Assembly (NCBI RefSeq): GCF_030551875.1
Contig: NZ_JAUOZU010000006.1
Location: 310,001 to 374,000, forward strand
Reading direction: 5' to 3'
Length of the DNA stretch: 64,000 nt
Source: Fluviirhizobium alvei
Lineage (GTDB): Bacteria > Pseudomonadota > Alphaproteobacteria > Rhizobiales > Rhizobiaceae
Positions 43,854 to 52,371 of the stretch are shown here, in pieces. The notes under the pieces were generated by a model. That model searched no databases, was not told the DNA's origin, and was given only the letters and a program-made list of their open reading frames with translations. Made by a program: the position numbers and the translations under genes. Within the stretch, counting starts at the first letter, position 1, and every line of letters starts with the position of its first letter.

Positions 43854-45275
43854 TCAATCCGCTGTGCGGTTGAGCCATGCGGCGCAGTCGGCAAGGGCGC
43901 GCCTGGCCATCGCCTGTTTCTTGGCGACCGTCTTTTCCTTGCCCCGCACTCGTTTTCCCGGCACGCGCTCGATCTGAACCGAACCCGGTTCGGGCTCCGG
44001 AAACAGGCCGAAATTGATGTTCATCGGCTGGAAAGACCGCTTGCCCCGTTCTTCGTCGCTGACGATGTGGCCGCCGGTGATGTGGGCGAGAAGAGCGCCG
44101 AAGGCCGTGGTCTGCGGTGGCGGCACAATCTCTTCGCCCAATCGCTGGGCGGCTGCGAACCGTCCTGCGAGAAGGCCGATGCTGGCGCTTTCCACATAGC
44201 CCTCGCATCCGGTGATCTGGCCGGCGAAGCGCAGGCCGGGCCGCGACTTGAGCTGCAGGCTGCCGTCGAGCAGAACCGGGGAATTGATGTAGGTATTGCG
44301 GTGCAGGCCACCGAGACGGGCAAACTCGGCCTGCTCGAGACCCGGGATCATCCGCAAAATTTCGGTCTGGGCGCCGTATTTGAGTTTCGTCTGGAAACCC
44401 ACCATATTGTAAAGCGTGCCGAGCGCATTGTCCTGGCGCAGCTGAACCACGGCATAGGGCTTGACGGTCGGGTTGTGGGCATTGGTCAGGCCCATCGGCT
44501 TCATCGGTCCGTGGCGAAGCGTTTCGGGCCCGCGTTCGGCCATGATCTCGATCGGCAGGCAGCCGTCGAAATAGGGCACATGCTCCCACTCCTTGAAGAG
44601 CGTCTTGTCGCCGGCAATCAGCGCCTGCACGAAGGCCTCGTACTGCGTCTTGTCCATCGGGCAGTTGATATAGTCCTTGCCGGTGCCGCCGGGGCCGACC
44701 TTGTCATAACGCGACTGGTACCAGGCAATGTCCATGTTGATGCTGTCGCGATGGACGATCGGCGCAATGGCATCGAAGAAGGAAAGCGATTCTGCCCCCG
44801 TGGCAGCGCGGATCGATTCCGCCAGCGAAGGTGCGGTCAGCGGGCCGGTCGCGATAATGGCATTGTCCCACTCTTCGGGCGGAAGGCCGGTCAGTTCCTC
44901 GCGCACGACGGTGATCAGCGGATGGCTTTCGATTGCGGCGGTCACTGCGGCCGAAAAACCGTCGCGATCGACGGCAAGCGCACCGCCTGCCGGAACCTGA
45001 TGCGCATCTGCCGAAGCCATGATCAGCGAGGATGCCAGCCGCATTTCTGCATGAAGCACGCCGACGGCATTGTTTTCCGCATCGTCCGAGCGGAAGGAGT
45101 TCGAGCAGACCAGTTCGGAAAGATGGTCGGTCTTGTGGGCATCGGTCATGCGCTTGCCGCGCATTTCGTGAAGAATGACCGGAATGCCGCGACGGGCGAT
45201 CTGCCAGGCGGCTTCGGAACCGGCAAGGCCACCGCCGACAACGTGAATGGGGGAGGGAGATTCAGTGTTTGTCAT
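43854..45275 (-). CDS. trmFO: tRNA (uracil-54-C5)-methyltransferase, folate/FAD-dependent
   Basis: Makes ribothymidine at position 54 of tRNA using methylenetetrahydrofolate and FADH2. The FAD site [19 protein letters not shown] is at the N terminus. Family stretches [13 protein letters not shown] (with catalytic Cys), [12 protein letters not shown], and the C-terminal [13 protein letters not shown] are all present. Length is 473 residues, normal. Monocistronic-looking, convergent with the small membrane protein, and upstream of it on the right lies a DUF1127 gene on the same strand. Confidence 0.96.
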   Translation of the reverse strand: MTNTESPSPIHVVGGGLAGSEAAWQIARRGIPVILHEMRGKRMTDAHKTDHLSELVCSNSFRSDDAENNAVGVLHAEMRLASSLIMASADAHQVPAGGALAVDRDGFSAAVTAAIESHPLITVVREELTGLPPEEWDNAIIATGPLTAPSLAESIRAATGAESLSFFDAIAPIVHRDSINMDIAWYQSRYDKVGPGGTGKDYINCPMDKTQYEAFVQALIAGDKTLFKEWEHVPYFDGCLPIEIMAERGPETLRHGPMKPMGLTNAHNPTVKPYAVVQLRQDNALGTLYNMVGFQTKLKYGAQTEILRMIPGLEQAEFARLGGLHRNTYINSPVLLDGSLQLKSRPGLRFAGQITGCEGYVESASIGLLAGRFAAAQRLGEEIVPPPQTTAFGALLAHITGGHIVSDEERGKRSFQPMNINFGLFPEPEPGSVQIERVPGKRVRGKEKTVAKKQAMARRALADCAAWLNRTAD

Positions 45276-45352
45276 GCCGGGCCATTACCATGGTCTGGCT
45301 AGAAAAACAAAGCGTGGCGCATGTTTCGAATCATGCACGCCGCCAAAACGCG

Positions 45353-45377
45353 AAACGGCGCCACAGGGGCGCCGTTT
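45353..45377 (-). terminator. Hairpin after the first DUF1127 gene
   Basis: Ten base-pair perfect stem AAACGGCGCC / GGCGCCGTTT with loop ACAGG, 23 bases after the stop codon. The stretch that follows on the minus strand (CGCGTTTTGG) has a short T-run. Confidence 0.7.
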
Positions 45378-45400
45378 GAAATGTCCTCGGTGCTCAGTTC

Positions 45401-45544
45401 TTAGCGGAACGAGCGGGCCGCAATGTTGCGGATCTGGTAGCGATTGACGCCGATATCCGAAAGGGTGTCGTTCGAAAGGTTCGACAGTTCGGAGATGGTG
45501 CGGCGATAGTTGACCCAGTTCAGGGCAAGACGGAGCGGGTTCAT
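45401..45544 (-). CDS. DUF1127 protein, 47 residues
   Basis: Short basic protein, MNPLRLALNWVNYRR then ELSNLSNDTLSDIGVNRYQI. The DLG/DIG turn followed by R..I is the DUF1127 mark. In alphaproteobacteria DUF1127 proteins are small RNA-binding or stress proteins; in Rhodobacter CcaF1 binds RNA and is linked to CCUCCUCCC sRNAs. A TATAAT-like box lies at 45618-45623 on the minus strand. It is a paralogue of the gene at 45845-45988. Confidence 0.9.
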   Translation of the reverse strand: MNPLRLALNWVNYRRTISELSNLSNDTLSDIGVNRYQIRNIAARSFR

Positions 45545-45617
45545 GGCTGTTTCCTCTTTAGACTTGTTTTGCGCCAACGATGTTGGTTGCTGTTTGATGA
45601 CGCTGATATAGGCCCTT

Positions 45618-45623
45618 ATTATA
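45618..45623 (-). promoter_or_regulatory. Possible -10 box of DUF1127 gene
   Basis: TATAAT on the minus strand, about 75 bases before the ATG at 45544. No good -35 match is seen at the right distance, so support is weak. The 300-bp gap 45545-45844 otherwise holds a run of AT-rich sequence and the terminator of the second DUF1127 gene. Confidence 0.3.
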
Positions 45624-45789
45624 CATTTGTGTAGTGCGTTCTATGTGCATCTGCTATGCAAATAAGCATACGATGCACAATTTAGAGGCTAAGAGCAAAA
45701 AAGCGCCAGAGGTTAACCGCCTTTCGCGGCATTCGTCGGAGCGCCTGCCGACACCCTCTTTTCAGACGGCTGAGGCAATCGCAGGGCAT

Positions 45790-45816
45790 AAAAAAACCGC
45801 CGGACAAGCCGGCGGT
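45790..45816 (-). terminator. Terminator of the second DUF1127 gene
   Basis: Minus-strand stem ACCGCCGG / CCGGCGGT with a five-base loop followed by six T residues, 28 bases after the stop codon. Classical intrinsic terminator. Confidence 0.9.
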
Positions 45817-45844
45817 GTTTTGGTCGTCCGAGACGTTCGTTTGA

Positions 45845-45988
45845 TTAACGAACTGCCTGGCGGGCAACGGTGCGGATGTCGTCACGAGCGATGCCGAGAT
45901 CGGACAGTTCGCGGTTGCTCATGCGGCCGAGTTCGATAACGGTCTGACGATACTTGACCCAGTTGTTGTAGGCGCGAGCGATGTTCAT
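45845..45988 (-). CDS. DUF1127 protein, 47 residues (paralogue)
   Basis: MNIARAYNNWVKYRQTVIEL, then MSNRELSDLGIARDDI; the DLGI-R-DI core defines DUF1127. It is the same length as the copy at 45401-45544, with the W-V-Y-R spacing and the (S/N)-x-L-S-D-(L/I)-G core shared. GAAAGGACATCACT precedes the ATG and supplies a ribosome-binding site. It is the first gene downstream of the sRNA on the same strand (222 bases), and read-through could include it. Confidence 0.92.
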   Translation of the reverse strand: MNIARAYNNWVKYRQTVIELGRMSNRELSDLGIARDDIRTVARQAVR

Positions 45989-46209
45989 AGTGATGTCCTT
46001 TCATGGGGAGTTCCGGTCTGGAACCCTTCGAATTTCATAATCACAATCTAATGCTGCATCGCATCAAATACCAGAGCGGATCTGGAAGGGCACCTATGCG
46101 TCAAACGCAAGGCAATCCATTAACCAGTGAGATTTGTTAAGAAAAATTAGTTTTTGCGGCAGAAATGCGGCGCGGGAGGTAGGTCGCGGAGCTGTGTTGC
46201 AGTGCGATG

Positions 46210-46335
46210 GAAAACGAAACGCCCACCGGGGGAGGAGGATCCGGTGGGCGTCGTTGGGTTTGACTGGCGACTGGGAGGAGGAGTGTCGTCAGTCATATCG
46301 GAGCGCGCTGGGAGGAGGAGTGCGCAACTCCGAAT
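46210..46335 (-). ncRNA. CCUCCUCCC-loop sRNA (alpha-r14/NfeR1, cuckoo type)
   Basis: Three consecutive hairpins on the minus strand: 46299-46332, 46261-46295 and 46219-46251. The first two expose the same 13-base loop, ACUCCUCCUCCCA; the third loop is AUCCUCCUCCC. The last stem is 11 perfect base pairs followed by UUCGUUUUCC, a good intrinsic terminator. The estimated length of about 125 nt and the triple anti-Shine-Dalgarno loops fit the alpha-r14 (NfeR1) and cuckoo/CcsR families, which pair with GGGAGGAGG-like ribosome-binding sites. A reading frame on the plus strand crosses it but shows no protein features. Gap 45989-46209 holds only the DUF1127 leader. Confidence 0.85.
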
Positions 46336-46341
46336 TTATGT

Positions 46342-46357
46342 CTTCACTTCCGTGAAG
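46342..46357. promoter_or_regulatory. Inverted repeat just upstream of the sRNA
   Basis: CTTCAC-TTCC-GTGAAG (arms of six bases, spacer four), centred about 17 bases before the probable sRNA start. It overlaps where the sRNA promoter core must lie, so it may be an operator or activator site. A CATAAA sequence next to it could be the -10 box. The stretch from 46358 to the tRNA at 46666 shows no gene I can support. Confidence 0.4.
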
Positions 46358-46665
46358 GGCCTGACCGCAAGCGGCGTGGGTTGCCAGATCCACCTGAATT
46401 TCGTTCAACAAATTTGCTTCGTTGATGTTCGTTTTATAGATCGTTTGGGTTCGTTTTTGCAGCGCAATATGAACATGGCCGCTATGAGCTGGGTGCATGG
46501 CTGGCTTCTGATCGATGAGATGCCGTCCGGGGCGGTCGAACCGTGCCTTGTGGAATTCGCGCCGCAGCAAATGTCTTTTTGCTTTTCACTTTGGGAATGC
46601 AATGCTAAGCACGCGCCACATCGGTTCCTTCGGGTGTCATCTTGGTGGTCGGAGGGGGCGTGCGT

Positions 46666-46749
46666 GCGGGTGTGGCGGAACTGGTAGACGCACCAGATTT
46701 AGGTTCTGGCGCCAAAAGCGTGGGGGTTCGAGTCCCTCCACCCGCACCA
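46666..46749 (+). tRNA. tRNA-Leu (anticodon UAG)
   Basis: Acceptor stem GCGGGTG pairs with CACCCGC, and ACCA is encoded at 46746-46749. The anticodon stem is CCAGA/TCTGG with loop TTTAGGT, anticodon TAG at 46700-46702 (reads CUA and, by wobble, other CUN codons). The long variable arm (GCCAAAAGCGT region) is that of a class II tRNA. The T-loop reads TTCGAGT. Confidence 0.97.
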
Positions 46750-46917
46750 TTTATGTCCGAAATGCGGGAAAATGGTGCGCAAGCGCTGCGCTAAGCCCAT
46801 TTTACTTGCAAAACTTTTGTGAATTTGCATAAAGCCGTTCCCGGCGGATGAGCACGAGAGTTCATCTTAACGACAGGTTGGCGTTCCGATGCCGCCGCGA
46901 GAAATGAAGGTAAGAAC

Positions 46918-48396
46918 ATGCAAGTTATCGAAACGCTCGCTGAAGGGCTGAAGCGTGAACTGAAGGTCGTGATCCCGGCATCCGACATGGAAGCACGCAG
47001 GAACGAACGGCTGGAAGATGTCAAGGGCCGCGCCAAGATCAATGGCTTCCGCCCGGGCAAGGTGCCGTTCGCCCATATGAAGAAGATGTACGGCAAGTCG
47101 GTCATGGCCGAACTCGTCAACGAGATCCTGCGCGATCGCCCCAGCGAAATCCTGTCGGGCCGCGGCGAAAAGTCGGCCACGCAGCCGGAAATCGCCATGA
47201 CCGAGGACGAGGCTCAGGCTGAGAAGATCCTCAACGCCGAGGTCGATTTCGAATTCACGCTCGCCTACGAAGTCATCCCGCCGATCGAGATCCAGGATGC
47301 CAGCGGCATTTCCGTGATCCGCGAAGTGGTTGAAGTTTCCGACGCCGAAGTCGATGAACAGATCCTCAAGATCGCAGACAGCGCCCGCACCTATACCGAA
47401 AAGAAGGGCAAGGCTGAAAACGGCGACCGCGTGACCATGGATTACGAAGGCAAGCTTGATGGCGTGCCGTTCGAAGGTGGCAAGGATTCCAACGCCGAGC
47501 TGGTTCTCGGTTCGGGCCGCTTCATCCCGGGCTTCGAAGAGCAGCTCGTTGGCGTCAAGGCCGGTGAAGAGAAGACCATCACGGTGTCGTTCCCGGCCGA
47601 TTACCCGGCCGCAAACCTCGCCGGCAAGGATGCGACCTTCGATATTTCCGTCAAGGAAGTCGCAGCTCCCGGCGAAGTCGAACTGAACGACGAATTTGCC
47701 TCCAAGCTTGGAATCGAATCGATTGAGCGCCTGCGCGAAATCGTCCGTGGCCAGATCGAAGGCCAGTACGGCACGATGACCCGCCAGAAGCTGAAGCGCC
47801 AGCTTCTCGACCAGATGGATTCGCTCTATTCGCTCGAAACGCCTTCGCGTCTCGTCGATGCCGAGTTCGAACAGATCTGGCGTCAGATCTCGATGGATCT
47901 CGCCCAGTCGGGCAAGACCTTCGAAGATGAAGACACGACGGAAGAAAAGGCCCGCGAGGAATATCGCAAGCTGGCGGAACGTCGCGTGAAGCTCGGCCTG
48001 GTTCTCTCCGAAATCGGCGAAAAGGCCGGTGTCGAAGTCACCGAAGACGAAATGAACAAGGCAGTCTACGCTCAGCTTCAGCAGTTCCCGGGTCAGGAAA
48101 AGGAAATCATCGAATATTTCCGCAAGACCCCGGGTGCGATCGCTGGCCTGCGCGCGCCGATCTTTGAAGAAAAGGTCGTCGATCTGCTGCTGACCCAGAT
48201 CAAGGTCACCGACAAGACCGTGACCAAGGAAGAGCTGATGGCCGACGACGAAGCCGAGGGCGAAAAGTCCGAAGGCAAGTCTGCCAAGCCGAAGAAGAAG
48301 GCTGCAGCCAAGGCTGACGCCGCTGAAGGCGAAGAAGCTCCGGCCAAGAAGAAGGCTCCGGCCAAGAAGAAGGCCGCTGACGACAGCGCCGAATAA
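46918..48396 (+). CDS. tig: Trigger factor
   Basis: Ribosome-bound chaperone and prolyl isomerase. The ribosome-binding signature [14 protein letters not shown] is in the N-terminal domain (about 38-51). The FKBP-type PPIase domain spans about 160-250 ([26 protein letters not shown]). A helical substrate-binding domain follows. The extra C-terminal tail (about 445-492) is Lys/Ala/Glu-rich, longer than in E. coli, and usual in rhizobia. Length is 492 residues. A strong terminator follows. Confidence 0.97.
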   Translation: MQVIETLAEGLKRELKVVIPASDMEARRNERLEDVKGRAKINGFRPGKVPFAHMKKMYGKSVMAELVNEILRDRPSEILSGRGEKSATQPEIAMTEDEAQAEKILNAEVDFEFTLAYEVIPPIEIQDASGISVIREVVEVSDAEVDEQILKIADSARTYTEKKGKAENGDRVTMDYEGKLDGVPFEGGKDSNAELVLGSGRFIPGFEEQLVGVKAGEEKTITVSFPADYPAANLAGKDATFDISVKEVAAPGEVELNDEFASKLGIESIERLREIVRGQIEGQYGTMTRQKLKRQLLDQMDSLYSLETPSRLVDAEFEQIWRQISMDLAQSGKTFEDEDTTEEKAREEYRKLAERRVKLGLVLSEIGEKAGVEVTEDEMNKAVYAQLQQFPGQEKEIIEYFRKTPGAIAGLRAPIFEEKVVDLLLTQIKVTDKTVTKEELMADDEAEGEKSEGKSAKPKKKAAAKADAAEGEEAPAKKKAPAKKKAADDSAE

Positions 48397-48417
48397 GGCT
48401 TTGGCCGATAGAAACTG

Positions 48418-48450
48418 AAAACGCCCGGATGAGAGTCCGGGCGTTTTCTT
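48418..48450 (+). terminator. Terminator of tig
   Basis: Twelve base-pair stem AAAACGCCCGGA / TCCGGGCGTTTT with loop TGAGAG, followed by CTTTTG. It lies 21 bases after the tig stop and in front of the convergent serralysin-like gene. Confidence 0.9.
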
Positions 48451-48496
48451 TTGTCCGTTTGAACGGGCGCCGGGGGCGCCCGCACGGATCGTTCGG

Positions 48497-49921
48497 TCAG
48501 AGAATGAAGTCCGAATTGTGCAGAGAGTTGAGCGTCGTGTCTTCAAGCACGAGGCTGTCGCCATTGCCAAAGGCAAAACGCACATCCTGCCCGTCCTTTG
48601 TCGCATGCGACATCAGCGCATTGAAGCTCTTGAAGTTGTAGCTCTGCAGGTCGATGCGGTCGTTACCATTTCCAAAATCGGTGATGGTATCGTGATCCCA
48701 GGCCTTCTTGAACACGAACTTGTCGGCGCCGCCGCCACCCGAATAGGTATCGAAGCCTCCCAGGCCGATAAACACATCTTCGCCGCCATTGCCCTTCAAG
48801 CGGTTACCGACTTCGTTGCCCTTGAGGTTGTCATTACCACTACCGCCAATCGCGTTCTCGATGATGGATTCGAGATTGCCCTTGTAGAGCATGGCATTGA
48901 AGATATTGCCGCGTGCCATATGTGCGCCGGGATTGATGTCATAACCGAGATCCGACAGCTGATGGCTGCTGAACTTCGAATAACCGCCGGGCGACAGGTC
49001 GATTTTCAGGTTGCTCGCGTAGGCCGACAGGTCGTAGGTATCCTTGCCGCCGCCGTCCCAGATGGTGGCGAAGATACGATTGCCGCCCGGATCGATCGCG
49101 ATCTTGCCGTTGACATAGGTGTTGCCCGTGGTGGGTTTCCAGGAATAGACGGTGTTGCCGTCATTCGTGTTGTAATCGGCGCCATACATCCGTTGCAGCG
49201 CCGCAATGTCCGCCATCATGAAGGTCTGGGGCGCGCCCCAGGTTTCGGTCGTGTCGTAACCCGCACTCCAGCCGACATAGCTGTGATAGGTCATGATTGA
49301 ATATTCGAGTGAATTCTTGTTCGACGGCAGGGTCGGAAATGTTTCGCCCACCGTGGAATTGTAGAAAGTCTCGTGGCCGTGCTTCAGACCAAGCGCATGG
49401 CCGGTTTCGTGGATAACTGTAGCCCAGGCGAAATTGCCGGCTTCGGCGTTGAGATACTGTTCGGTCTTGCCGAACCAGACATCGCCACCGGTTGCGCCGG
49501 ACTGCGGGTAGTAGCCCCATGCCGTTGATGGCACGTTGGACTGGGCGTATTTCAGCGTCGCGCCGGCGTCGCTGCCCTGCGAGACGTTCATGTTGGTGAA
49601 GCCTTCAAGGGAGAAGCCGTCGTTTGCGGCATTACCGTAGGATTGGTCGAGCGCAAATCGCGCCGCTGTTTTGATGTTCTGATTGACGGGGGCAAAGCCA
49701 TCGCTTTTTTCGCCGTAGGACGTCGAGTAGGTATAGTCCTTGCGGCTGTCCGGGAAGGAATAGGTTATCGCATTACCGCTCCAGGCAAGGCCTGTAAGAA
49801 CGGAATTCGCAAGCCTGTTGCTTCCCGAATCGACATACTTGATTCCGTGCGCGCCAGTCGCTTCAGCGAAACCCGAATAGCGGTCGTCTTCATGTGTCGC
49901 ATCGTAAAGAATGCCGGTCAT
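48497..49921 (-). CDS. Serralysin-like M10 metalloprotease with RTX repeats
   Basis: Secreted zinc protease of 474 residues. Zinc motif HETGHALGLKH (His171, His175, His181, catalytic Glu172) and Met-turn SIMTYHSY (Met210) define family M10B. The C-terminal part carries calcium-binding RTX repeats (GGSGNDNLKGNEVGN, GNGGEDVFIGLGG, GGGGADKF) and an uncleaved C-terminal secretion signal for a type I exporter. No exporter gene lies in the window. The ATG at 49921 has GAGGAG upstream. It is divergent from the caspase-fold gene. Confidence 0.93.
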   Translation of the reverse strand: MTGILYDATHEDDRYSGFAEATGAHGIKYVDSGSNRLANSVLTGLAWSGNAITYSFPDSRKDYTYSTSYGEKSDGFAPVNQNIKTAARFALDQSYGNAANDGFSLEGFTNMNVSQGSDAGATLKYAQSNVPSTAWGYYPQSGATGGDVWFGKTEQYLNAEAGNFAWATVIHETGHALGLKHGHETFYNSTVGETFPTLPSNKNSLEYSIMTYHSYVGWSAGYDTTETWGAPQTFMMADIAALQRMYGADYNTNDGNTVYSWKPTTGNTYVNGKIAIDPGGNRIFATIWDGGGKDTYDLSAYASNLKIDLSPGGYSKFSSHQLSDLGYDINPGAHMARGNIFNAMLYKGNLESIIENAIGGSGNDNLKGNEVGNRLKGNGGEDVFIGLGGFDTYSGGGGADKFVFKKAWDHDTITDFGNGNDRIDLQSYNFKSFNALMSHATKDGQDVRFAFGNGDSLVLEDTTLNSLHNSDFIL

Positions 49922-49993
49922 TGTGAGCTCCTCTTTCTCGTTGGATGTCATACAGGGCGACATTTAAAACTTGGATTCGACGGTGTGTTGAAG

Positions 49994-50005
49994 ATGGTGC
50001 ACCAT
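49994..50005. promoter_or_regulatory. Palindrome between protease and caspase genes
   Basis: ATGGTGCACCAT, a perfect 12-bp palindrome in the 241-bp gap between two divergent genes. It could be an operator for one or both. No more than that can be said. Confidence 0.3.
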
Positions 50006-50162
50006 TTTTAAGTGAGAGACACGCAATAAATACCTCCGAATGAAAACATCGTGACAATGACGGCTGAATGTAGAGAATAATTCATTCAGTATGCGCGTCT
50101 TGTTGAGATAATCGTGCGCCGTTCCGGCACAGCTTTTCTGCTGCCGAACCCCAGTTGGAAAA

Positions 50163-51818
50163 ATGGTCATGCGGCTTTCTGTTCGCCTTATACTGCTTTC
50201 GGGCCTCTTGGCCGTTCCGGGCATTTCGCATGCTGCGAAAACCTACGGCCTCGTCATCGGTATCAACGACTATCAACATGTCACACGGCTCGATGGGGCG
50301 CGTGCCGATGCTGTCGATATTGCCGCGGCCTTGGAGCGTGCCGGGGCTAGCCGCATCATCCGGCTTCTGGATCGGGACGCGGACAAGCAAACGATCGTCG
50401 AAGCCTGGGATCGTCTCGTTAACGAAGCCGAACCGGGCGATACGTTGTTCTTGAGCTATGCCGGCCATGGCGCGCAGGTTCCCGAGAGGATCAAGGGCGA
50501 AGAGAAGGATGGGCTCGATGAATTCTGGGTCTTGCCGGCCTTCGATCCGAAGGATGTTGCATCGACACGGGGCGAAACCGTCTTCGACAATGAGCTGAAT
50601 GGCTGGTTCGCCAATGCGGCCGCGCGCGGCATCCGCGTCGTTTTCGTTTCCGATTCCTGCCATGCCGGCGGCATGCAACGTGCCGTGAGCGGAAAGCTGC
50701 GTTTTGTCGATTTCGGCAAAGAACGTGTTCTCGGCGATTTTTTCACCAGCCTGCTCGGATCCGAACCGGAGAAGGTTCAGCCGGAGACGCCCCTGCCGCA
50801 GGATGTGACGATGCTCGCCGCGACCTCGGAGGATTTGCCGGTTCCGGAAGTCATCATCAATGGCGAAGCGCGCGGAGCATTGAGCTGGAGTGTCGCCCGC
50901 GCGCTCGAAGGTATGGCGGATGCCGATGCCAATGGGGTGCTGACCCGCTCGGAACTCGAAGACTATGTCTATTCCACCGTGCGTTCGCAATCCGAAGCGC
51001 TGCAGACACCGGTCATCACACCGGAGAAACTTGATGGGGGCGACGCCACGCTGCTTGCGCTGCTCGCCGAACAGCCACCGCGCGAAAACGAAAATCTTGC
51101 CGAAGAAAGCGCACCTGTGCCGGAAGGGGGCGGTGTCGGCGGCGGTGAATTGTCAGTAGCGACGCTTGATCCTGTCTTTCAGGGCGGCGGCTATACCGGG
51201 TCGAATCTCGCCATCGCCCGTGCCCTGGGGTTCCAACCAGCGGTCAATCTCGATACGCGCGGCATGCCGCAACCTCCGCTCAGCCGGCTTGTCGGCAGCA
51301 ATTCCTTCGTCTGGGATGCGAGCGCAGGCACCTTCACGACGCCGAACGGTGACCTTGCGGCCGAAGATATCGACCAAAAGACCGTCGATACCGTGGTGGA
51401 AAAGCAGCTTCTGCTCAACTTTTTGAAATCTGTCTCCGCTCGCCATGCCGGCAAGATTACGCTTAAGCCGGTACGGGAAGTCTATCTGGAGCGCGATCGC
51501 ATCAAGTTCGAGCCGGTCATGGGCACGATGCGCAACATGCTGGTGTTCAACCTCGCCAACAATGGCGAGGTTCAGTATATCGACCGGGTTGCAGACGGAA
51601 TGCCGGTCGACCGGACACCGCTCAAGGAAATGCAGGTGGTCGCTCCTTTTGGTGCCGATCATCTGGTGGCAATATCAACCGACCAGCCGCTCGATTTCAT
51701 CGGCAATCAGATGCGGCAGGGGCTTGGTGCGAAGGCGCTACTCGAGATTTTGATGAAGAAGGTCGATTTCTCCAAGGCAGCCGTAGCGATCGCGCCGATC
51801 TACACCCGCCAGCAATGA
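50163..51818 (+). CDS. Secreted caspase-fold (metacaspase-like) protein
   Basis: 551 residues with a signal peptide (about 1-24, ending SHAA), so periplasmic or exported. The peptidase C14 domain starts KTYGLVIGINDYQH. The catalytic dyad is visible: His102 in LSYAGHGAQ and Cys166 in FVSDSCHAGG. The C-terminal half (about 330-551) is a separate domain with LVFNLANNGEVQYIDR, of the kind often annotated DUF4384. Natural substrates of bacterial caspase homologues are mostly unknown. Neighbours are a serralysin-like gene and the glycosylation cluster. Confidence 0.88.
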   Translation: MVMRLSVRLILLSGLLAVPGISHAAKTYGLVIGINDYQHVTRLDGARADAVDIAAALERAGASRIIRLLDRDADKQTIVEAWDRLVNEAEPGDTLFLSYAGHGAQVPERIKGEEKDGLDEFWVLPAFDPKDVASTRGETVFDNELNGWFANAAARGIRVVFVSDSCHAGGMQRAVSGKLRFVDFGKERVLGDFFTSLLGSEPEKVQPETPLPQDVTMLAATSEDLPVPEVIINGEARGALSWSVARALEGMADADANGVLTRSELEDYVYSTVRSQSEALQTPVITPEKLDGGDATLLALLAEQPPRENENLAEESAPVPEGGGVGGGELSVATLDPVFQGGGYTGSNLAIARALGFQPAVNLDTRGMPQPPLSRLVGSNSFVWDASAGTFTTPNGDLAAEDIDQKTVDTVVEKQLLLNFLKSVSARHAGKITLKPVREVYLERDRIKFEPVMGTMRNMLVFNLANNGEVQYIDRVADGMPVDRTPLKEMQVVAPFGADHLVAISTDQPLDFIGNQMRQGLGAKALLEILMKKVDFSKAAVAIAPIYTRQQ

Positions 51819-51938
51819 CAGGTTCGTGACGGACCCAGCGCTTGGTTGTGAAAAAGCCAAGCCACCGCCGCCATCCTTGCGGTTTTCCGCTAGAGTCAGA
51901 AAGAATGATTCTGTCGCAGCGTGGCGTGGAGCGAAAAG

Positions 51939-52328
51939 ATGATCGAAATTCCGGTGTCGTGGGGTGAACTGGTCGACAAGATCACCATTCTTGAGATCAA
52001 GTCCGAGCGCATCGCGGATGAAGGCAAGCTCGTCAATATCAACAAGGAACTGGGGCTGCTCAAAGAGCGCCTGGGCGATCTTGCCTCGAAACCCGAGCTT
52101 CTGTCGCTGACCGATGCGCTTCGTTCCGTCAACTCGGATCTCTGGCAGATCGAGGATGATATCCGCGACTGCGAACATGCCGGCGATTTCGGAGCCCGCT
52201 TCATCGAGCTCGCTCGGTCGGTCTATATCCGCAACGACAAAAGGGCGGAAATCAAGCGCGAGATCAACGCCGCTCTCGGCTCGGCACTTGTCGAGGAAAA
52301 ATCCTATCGGGATTACAAGGCCAAATGA
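51939..52328 (+). CDS. DUF6165-family protein
   Basis: 129-residue protein, IEIPVSWGELVDKITILEIKS at the N terminus and RNDKRAEIKREINAALGS at the end. Predicted almost entirely helical. The family is unnamed and, in my recollection, often stands beside TPR-glycosyltransferase genes, as here (44 bp before the giant one). The ATG at 51939 has GGAGCGAAAAG upstream; a GTG at 51921 is also in frame. Function unknown; a scaffold for the glycosyltransferase is possible. Confidence 0.75.
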   Translation: MIEIPVSWGELVDKITILEIKSERIADEGKLVNINKELGLLKERLGDLASKPELLSLTDALRSVNSDLWQIEDDIRDCEHAGDFGARFIELARSVYIRNDKRAEIKREINAALGSALVEEKSYRDYKAK

Positions 52329-52371
52329 TCGGGACGATCTTTCGATTGGCGCGAGCTGGGGGTGATCGGGT

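Noticed and set aside
46154-46687. Plus-strand open frame of 177 codons
   Set aside because: It crosses the sRNA hairpins and reaches into the tRNA. No ribosome-binding site or protein feature supports it.
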